Below, piece after piece: positions 56,966 through 64,000 of a DNA stretch of 64,000 nucleotides. A program made the position numbers and the translations under genes. Positions within the stretch are counted from its first letter, which is position 1. Every line of letters begins with the position of its first letter. The DNA is from Cocos nucifera (taxonomy: Eukaryota; Streptophyta; Magnoliopsida; Arecales; Arecaceae), in the NCBI GenBank assembly GCA_006176705.1, contig QRFJ01005056.1:1-64000 (forward strand). Reading direction: 5' to 3'. The notes below the pieces were generated by a model. That model was not told the origin of the DNA. It saw nothing but the letters and a program-made list of their open reading frames with translations, and did not search any database.

Positions 56966-59855
56966 TGTTGGTCAACATGCAGGATTTCATGCATAGATTT
57001 CAAAATTTTTTCAAAATTAAAACAGTAGAAGGCACAGATTAAATAGTTTAATCTATAATATGCATGTAATCATATTACAAAATCCTATATCAAGGATCTA
57101 TAACATGTCATGATGCAAATATAAATCTAAAAATAAATTAATCATAAGTGGTATTGATCGTATCAATACCTAGATCTAGAATAATTCTAGATCTAATCCT
57201 AAATCATATTTAGGTTATCAAGAGATCAGATCTCTCACCTTTGCATGGGTTGAGAACTCTACAGTTGAATCCTATTGTTGCTTTTAGAGCCGCATAGACG
57301 TTCGACCTTTATAAGTGATCCACACGAACCTACAATATAGATTGAAGGTTCACCGAATGAAGATCTGCTTGAAGTGCTAGCTTCTCACGGATCCCTCCTG
57401 ATGGTTAATTAAAGACATATTCTTCGGATCTCTTGGATACTCTAAGACATAAAAAATATGAGAAAAAATAAGGGTGGAATCCAACCCTTAGATCTTCCAT
57501 AAAATAGAAAATAAAATAAGAAAAAATAAATTCTAAGAAAAGATAAATCTTCTCCTTCAGGACATCCACAGTCGATGTCCTAAAAACATCTCTATGCTAG
57601 GATAGGAGGAGACCTTCTCCTCTAGGATTTTTTTCTTAAGTTTCCAGATCTAATATCTCTAATTTTACCATAAAGAATTTTCACAAAAATATGGAGAAGA
57701 AGGGTTCTTAAAGAAATCCTAAGAGAAGACATTCCTCTCTTCTTCTTCTCACATCAGGATATGATCAGATCATGTCCAAAGATGATCACTATGCTCTAAC
57801 ATCTTGAAGCATGGATCCCCATGCCATCTCTCTTTCTCTCTCTCAAATTTTTATCACATAAAAGCATACAAAGAAAATAGAAAGGAAAGATTAAATGAAA
57901 ACAACAAGAGAAGACCATCTTCTTTTATCTTTGTGCCTTCAAGACATCAATGTTTGACATCCAGATGAAGACCCTTTCTCCAAGAAACTTAGCGGCATCA
58001 ACCACCATGCCTTTTCCCTTTCTCTTCTCTATTTTGCCATAGAATATTAAAGGGGATTCACATCACACATCACAAAATAAGGGGCACCACATATTTAGGA
58101 AGACTAGGTTAAAGAAGACCAAGTCAAACAAGGAAACATTTGAGGAGTTTGGGGGGCATCCAACTCTTGGACACCTCCCAGATTTTTGTATGTGGAGAAC
58201 ATAAAAGTGTCGCCCAAAAAAAATGGAAAGAAGGTGCACAAAAAGTATTTGGTAGCATGAAGAAAATTCCAAAAGGAGAGGAGGAAGTTTGGTCAAAAGG
58301 GACTCTTTCTCGTCTTGCCATGTTTGAGTAATTCAAACAAGATTCTAAATACAAAATTTAATTTCCAAAACCTTCTAATGTGGGGTATAGGAGATCAATC
58401 TTAGGCATAAAAAATCATAAAAAAAAAATTTTAGAATTAAATATTGGGCATGGGCTTTAATAGGCACAAGAGAAAGAGAGAGAGTCCCAGTCCAACTAGG
58501 ACTCCTCTTATTTGACTAGGTCAAAATAGTTTTGAATCAAATTTAAATTTTATTTAAACTAGATTAAATATAACTCAATTAAAGGTGATTCTAGTCTGAC
58601 TAGGAGTCTAATTAAATTAGATTAAATCAAGATTTAAATCTAATTTAAATCCTAAATCAATTAGATGCACCCAAGTCCTAGTCAAACAAGGAATTATTCT
58701 TTCTTACAATTGGCTTATCCAATAAACCAACTAGACTTAATCTAATTAAGTTCAAAATAATTTTAATTAGATCTAATTCAATTAGACTTGATCTCAGCCT
58801 GATTACTCAATCAAATTGAGCCAATTAGTAATCTAATTGCTAATCGATCCTTCTGCAATACTTGCATTAGGTCAAACATCAATCGCATTGAATGTTTGAC
58901 CTCAAAATGATTCTCAATCATCGATTAACCATCTAATCAGATTACAAGATCTAATATGTATGACCCCAAAGGTTCAAACCTAAGTTGATAGCATAGGAAT
59001 CAATTTTTGTACCAATCAAATTTACCATCTAGTAATGGTTTCCAACATCTGAATAGGTCGAATGTATGCAAAGCAACATTCTTAGAACCCTGGCCCATGG
59101 TTACCATATAATTCATCCCTTTAACCAATAATGCTCAAGATGATTTTGAGTACATTGTCAAACACTCATATAAGTCATCTCTATTGTGTCTCAAAATTTT
59201 GCAAATTCCGTGACTCCTTACGAGGATTATCCAGGCCTGAATTTTACTAAATTAAAATACATTAAGTCATTCTCTTCCTGAAGTTAATTAGGAGTGGTCA
59301 ATTCTATCTTGACTCACACATCGACTTAATAAGTACTTGACTGTACCCAAAAATTATCGAACCTATATTAGAAATACAGGCAGTCCGGCACCAAAGTATA
59401 GTGAGTTGCTTGCAAGTCACCATGGTGATCTTAGGTCGAAGGAACACTTATACCCATTAATCTTAGTTAGCTACTCTTGATAGTAGAGTGCTACATTGAT
59501 CATGTTCAGTACAAATGTACTCCTACATCTCATCTGGATGCCATATCAGTGTCTCCACACCATTTGATTATGAGGACAACCAATGCATATGGCATACAGC
59601 GATCTATACTCAATAAGTTATCATCCCTATTAATAACTTATCATTTGATCGTGAATAATTTAAGAACCATTCGATAAATCCTTCTTTATCGATTGATTGT
59701 GGTTCTAAAAACTTCATCATAATTTAGGAGTTCATTTAAGAAAGATAGAACTTTTATGATGAATCAGCCAAATAACTATTATTATTAGATAAGTCATATA
59801 CTAATTTCAATCATCTACCACTTAGATGATTGGCTTTAGAACATATTTTTCAACA
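56966..59855 (-). repeat. Left LTR of F
   Basis: 2.89 kb, alignable throughout with the B LTR. Palindrome modules at 57561-57579 and 57756-57775 are kept. The third (about 57943-57961) has turned into a direct repeat of GACATC, and the fourth is not seen. A CT tract lies near 57826-57844. Confidence 0.9.
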
Positions 59856-59999
59856 ACTTTCACTTGGACTAAAGCCAATCAGAATGATATCAAATATCCT
59901 ATCTTCCACTTGAGTTCATGGAACTTCTTAGTTTCAAGGTCTTAGCAAATGGATTAATCAAGTTCTCCTTTTCCATTGATCTTCTAAAGATCGATGTCA

Positions 60000-61000
60000 C
60001 CCAAATCTAATATCTAAGGTAAAAGCGATTAAGAATATGCTAGTCCTTGGGTTCTTTAGCCTAAGCTATGGCTCCAGTGCTACGATAGGACCGGACCATT
60101 GGTGGAGGGTGCCACTACCATCCTATTAATGAATCTCAGCAACTACACAACTTATATGGTAGCATCATATGCCACGGTGTACTCTACATCACTAACTAAA
60201 TAGGCTAAAGTATACTGCTTGGAACCTTTCCAATAGAGATTGCTCCTACAATTAGGATATGATCCGATATTCTCTTGTTGTCATCTTGTTTTGACTGAAA
60301 TTAAAATATCCACATGTTTTGAGTCAGTACTTTCATATTTGAGTCACTGAACCTTAGTATTTTTCAAATACTTAAGGATTGTCTATACAATCTTTCAGTG
60401 GCTCTCACTTGGATCAGACTGGTATCTGCTCATTACCTCTAGTGAGTATGCTATGCCTGGTCTCGTATATAGAGAAATAAGATGATAGCTAAATCTTTAT
60501 TCCTTGCAATACTAGAATGCCATTCTCGATTAAGAGAATTTCATCCACAAACATCATAAGAAATAACACTATAAAATATTTTGTCCAATTATAAATACAG
60601 GATTTATCTTTGTTTATGACAAAGATATACGTTCAGAACGTAGGTTCAAAAACTAAGATAATAGCCAAACGAGCCTCATAGGTCTTTACCTTCCCATCTG
60701 CACTACTCTGATCCTATAAAAAATTCATTCACACCCAATAAATTTTATCCCTTCAGGTGAATCAACTAGTGTCCATACACTATTAATTTCTATGGACTTC
60801 AATTTGGATCATGTGGCTCCAAGCCACTTCTTAGAGTCAGATTACCGCATTATATCCCGTTAGGTGATTAGATCATTGTTGTTCTCATCAAGCTCAATAG
60901 GATCATCATCTCGGACCTAGATACTGAAGTATCTATCTGGCTAACATGGTACTCTATTGGATCTCCTTAAAGGTGACACTTTAATGGGCTTTAGGTTTAA
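60000..61000 (-). pseudogene. Element F: decayed reverse transcriptase / RNase H part
   Basis: It is collinear with B 18290-19250. The active-site block reads FVDE at 60540-60551 followed by ILLIEN (minus strand). The TILKYLKNT-like segment is at about 60340-60400. There are multiple stops and no long frame. Confidence 0.72.
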
Positions 61001-61479
61001 TCTGATCAAATCCAATTCTATAGGTTTACTAGATTACGTTGGTTCTTTTCTACTAGTCAAATTTTTACAAGTTTAGCTTGATAGGCATCATTTCCTTCTC
61101 TAAGAAATTCTTTTCTAAAATGGAATGCCCTATTGCTGATGAACATCTTATGTTCTTTAGCATAGTAGAATTAATAATCCTTAAACACTTATTAGACCAG
61201 GATCCAAGTTTATCTATGTGCAAATCTTTGACATAGCCCGATCAATCCCAAAATTGAAGGTGAGAGAGTCTAGGTCTATGCTTGATCTATATCCAATATG
61301 GAGTCTATGTGATAGATTTACTCAGAATCATTTTTAAAGTAAAAAAAGTTGTCAGTAAAGCATAACCCTAAAACAGGCAGACTAGTGAACCCTATCGTGG
61401 ATTGAACCATGTCTAATAAAGTTTAATTTCTTCATTCAGATACACTATATTCTAAAAAAAAATCCACTAAGAGAGAATC

Positions 61480-61900
61480 CAATTCTCTTCTAGATATGTC
61501 ACAAACTTTACTGGATAAGTATTTGCCAACTCGATCTGATTGAAGAGTTTTAATATCTTATCCAGTTTATTTTTCTATTTCATTATTGAATCATTTGAAC
61601 ATTTCAAATAATTTAGGCTAGACGCACCCATGCCCAGATAGGTCATTTGAAATGAAATATTAATATCTTCCTTTGATACTTAAGTTCACAGGTCCACATA
61701 CATCACTGTGTATGAGACTTAGAACTTTATCGACTCCTTCATTTTTTTCAGTAAAAGGTGACTTTGTCATTTTTCAAGAAGATAAGATTCACAGACTATC
61801 AATGATTCATAATCATTGATGTTGAGAATTTTCTTTCAAGCTAACCTATTTATCCTATTCTTGTCAAGATGACTAAGCCTATAATACCAAAGATAGACAT
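61480..61900 (-). pseudogene. Element F: decayed integrase N-terminal part
   Basis: It is collinear with B 19700-20150. The HYRLSHLD and CESC zinc-binding parts are recognisable on the minus strand between about 61790 and 61890, with small changes. Confidence 0.7.
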
Positions 61901-62099
61901 CCATGATATAATCTAACTTGGATGTGTACATTTAACAGGTTGTGTAAATGTTAAATATTATTTTTTTATTATTCATGTATTATTGTAATATTATTCATAA
62001 TATTATCATAACAATCTTTTTTATTAATAAATGATAACCATTCCTGGCCAACAGAGAACACATTTATCATAAAGATGGACAATAGTGATAATCACTCAA

Positions 62100-62700
62100 A
62101 ATAACATCTTTGAAAATAAGCTTGACCATTCCTAAAGCTAGGATTGGAATAGAACTTTCATCCAAAATATTTAGATATTTCTCATCATTTTCAAACATTC
62201 CACTTACTTATAGTTCTTGCAATAAATTGCATAGAACTATCGGTATCTCATACCTAGGTAGCAGAATTTCATACAAAAAAATTTCAAAGTGTTATCATAT
62301 AACATCCTTAATAAGCAACTCTTGCTTATTTCTCGTGTTCAACCTGTTATGGTCAAAAGAAGTAAGATAATTCTTCTTTCTATGACCTTGCTTCTAACAG
62401 TGGAAGCACTATGCCTAATTTGGATCAATTTTGGACTAATTATTTTTAGTAGACTAAGAGGCCCTAGTATGAACCCACTTGTACAACTGAACCAAATTCA
62501 ACTTTTGATACTAATTATTGAAGTTGGGTTCCATAAGTCATCATTGTCTAACAGTTATAGGAGCAATTAGGATTTAGCCTTAATTTAAGAAAAGAGAACG
62601 ATGACCTAAGTATATAAATTATATTAAGCCTAGAGATTTGGACTTTAGTCTAAAGGTTCTCCCACTATTTTATTTAAATTGGTAGACTCTACCTCAAATT
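62100..62700 (-). pseudogene. Element F: decayed gag with zinc knuckle
   Basis: At about 62353-62416 the minus strand reads CFHC, a stop, then GHRKKN, with the last cysteine changed to tyrosine. This is the copia nucleocapsid zinc knuckle. Plus-strand open frames here (62110-62570) are shadows. Confidence 0.65.
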
Positions 62701-64000
62701 TAATGAATTACTCTAATTCCCTAGTAGGTACTAGAATCCACATAGATTGCACACGAGCCCAACTTTGGTTAGCTAACCCATGTACATCTAAGGATAGGTT
62801 CATAACCAATTATTTCTTCAAACAACTTCTAGTAATTTAATTTTACCCTAGAAATCTAATCAGTAGACTTTGGCCTCCACTATAAGGATTCGGTTAGATC
62901 CAACCATTAACATGATCATACTTGGTGCATTTAACCAACGAACGATTAAGCCCAACTTTGGTTAGCCAACCTAATCATCATCAAAGAGACACATCCAAGT
63001 TGTCATATGATGGATGATAATTCCATTAGTCAACAAGCACCAGACCTTTGGGCCTGCAATGATTATTGAGTTAATGGACCCATTATCAAACACCTTAATA
63101 AAAGGCTATGACTCAGTTATCCCAATAACTTTATCATTTTAAGAACCTAATAATTTTAGAGAATTTAAACTATTAGTGATTTAATGAGAGAAAGAATATG
63201 GACCAATTTGCTCTCATTGACTTCACCAAGTCAAGTCCTTCCACTGACTTCTCAAGTCATCAATAAGAACTAAGATCAATTTCAGTCCATGGGCACCTAG
63301 ATCAGTCTCACTGAATAAAATCAGTCTCACTGATTTCCTATGTGACATGGGTTAGCACGAATCAATGAGCAATCTAATCAAAAGCGGTCAACCACATTGG
63401 CCAAGTAAGTGAGATTGGTGGTAGGGTCTGCCAAGGCTTGCCTTAGACACCATAAAAAATGGCCAGGTAAGCAGACTGTCAATTAAAAACCATCGGTCTA
63501 GGAAGTCAAACTTACCTTAGACACCAATCAATTTATCAATTTTGATTTGATTTGCCTAAAGACTCGGGCTCGACCACTGAGCCACGATCAGTATCCATTT
63601 GTTAGATGTATGGACTTTGATCAACTACAACTTTTGAATTGATCTAAAGAAATGACCTAATCTTAATTAACTTTTAATTAGGTTTGATCAATTTCTTAAC
63701 TAAGTCCATATTTAATCTAACCCTAGGTCTAACCCAGTTAAGGACCTGATCAAAGCTAACCCATTACCCATTAACCCATGTTTTGTGAAATTATCTTAGG
63801 ATGTTCAAATCACAAACCTAGATTCTAAACAATCACTTAATTCTGAATTAAGTTTAAGCTTATAAGTTTTGGGTTTATAGAACCTCAGAACTAATTTTTG
63901 ATTTGATCATTTGAAATATTTTCAAATTGTAAATACTTTACTTTGAATCAAATTCAAATGATGGTTTTAGATTTGATTTGTTTCAATATTTTGATCAAGT
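62701..64000 (-). other. Leader region of F
   Basis: It is collinear with the B leader. The splice-donor hairpin module is at about 63345-63540. A minus-strand AG|GTAAGT donor lies at 63510-63517, and CTTACCT blocks lie in element sense. No coding sequence is visible up to the window end. Confidence 0.7.

Larger units (their letters stand above)
56966..64000 (-). mobile_element. Ty1/copia element F (B family), minus strand, incomplete
   Basis: The left LTR is 56966-59855 (TGTTG...CAACA). The interior from 59856 is collinear with B from 18132 to about 22200. The window ends before the primer site and right LTR. It is a second, separate insertion of the B family, also full of stops. Confidence 0.9.

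Noticed and set aside
56773..57042. Tyrosine/isoleucine-rich frames on both strands
   Set aside because: They are pure translation of the TA/TG microsatellite.

Overview
The window is plant nuclear DNA made almost entirely of nested transposable elements. I see no host protein gene, tRNA, rRNA or CRISPR. The mix of long-LTR Ty1/copia elements, an Athila/Tat-like Ty3/gypsy element, a CACTA transposon and AT-rich flanks suggests a large-genome monocot, possibly a palm. The species guess is weak and rests on general familiarity, not on a marker gene.

Layout. (1) 1-1829: 3' end of a copia element (E) with a truncated 3' LTR. (2) 1830-12030: a nearly complete, young copia element (D) with 2.29-kb LTRs, a Met-tRNA primer site, a long leader and a gag-pol broken at several points. 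(3) 12031-12585: tail of an older related LTR (K), joined to a decayed copia body (A, 12586-15081, resuming at 32981 and ending in a decayed LTR near 36275). (4) 15082-32980: a minus-strand copia element (B, 3.05-kb LTRs) inserted in A. Its right LTR is split by a minus-strand, pol-less gypsy element (C, 24632-31651, TSD TAGGT). (5) 36290-39170: minus-strand gypsy gag relic (J) with a 29-bp minisatellite upstream. (6) 39171-41265 and 46241 onward: minus-strand LTR-element relic (I), split by a CACTA DNA transposon (41266-46237, TSD TAT) that holds a 1.26-kb palindrome. (7) 48526-53583: an LTR element (H, TSD AAATC) with 2.4-kb LTRs but only 238 bp between them, inserted in DNA that continues as a decayed copia pol (G, to about 56585). 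(8) 56826-56965: TA/TG microsatellite. (9) 56966-64000: second copy of the B family (F), minus strand, running off the window.

The insertion order can be read from the nesting: A, then B in A, then C in B; G, then H; I, then the CACTA. D is the youngest by LTR identity.

Almost every element is non-autonomous: D lacks the RNase H core and has stops and frameshifts, B and F share a changed reverse-transcriptase active site, C has no pol, H has nearly no interior, and the CACTA has no visible transposase. The most unusual observations concern noncoding parts: a splice-donor hairpin module in the leaders of both copia (D, B, F) and gypsy (C) elements; a predicted leader intron in D ending 4 nt before the gag start; a dense W-box array in the D LTR; paired changes in a hairpin at the LTR end; and four spaced palindromes in the B/F LTRs.
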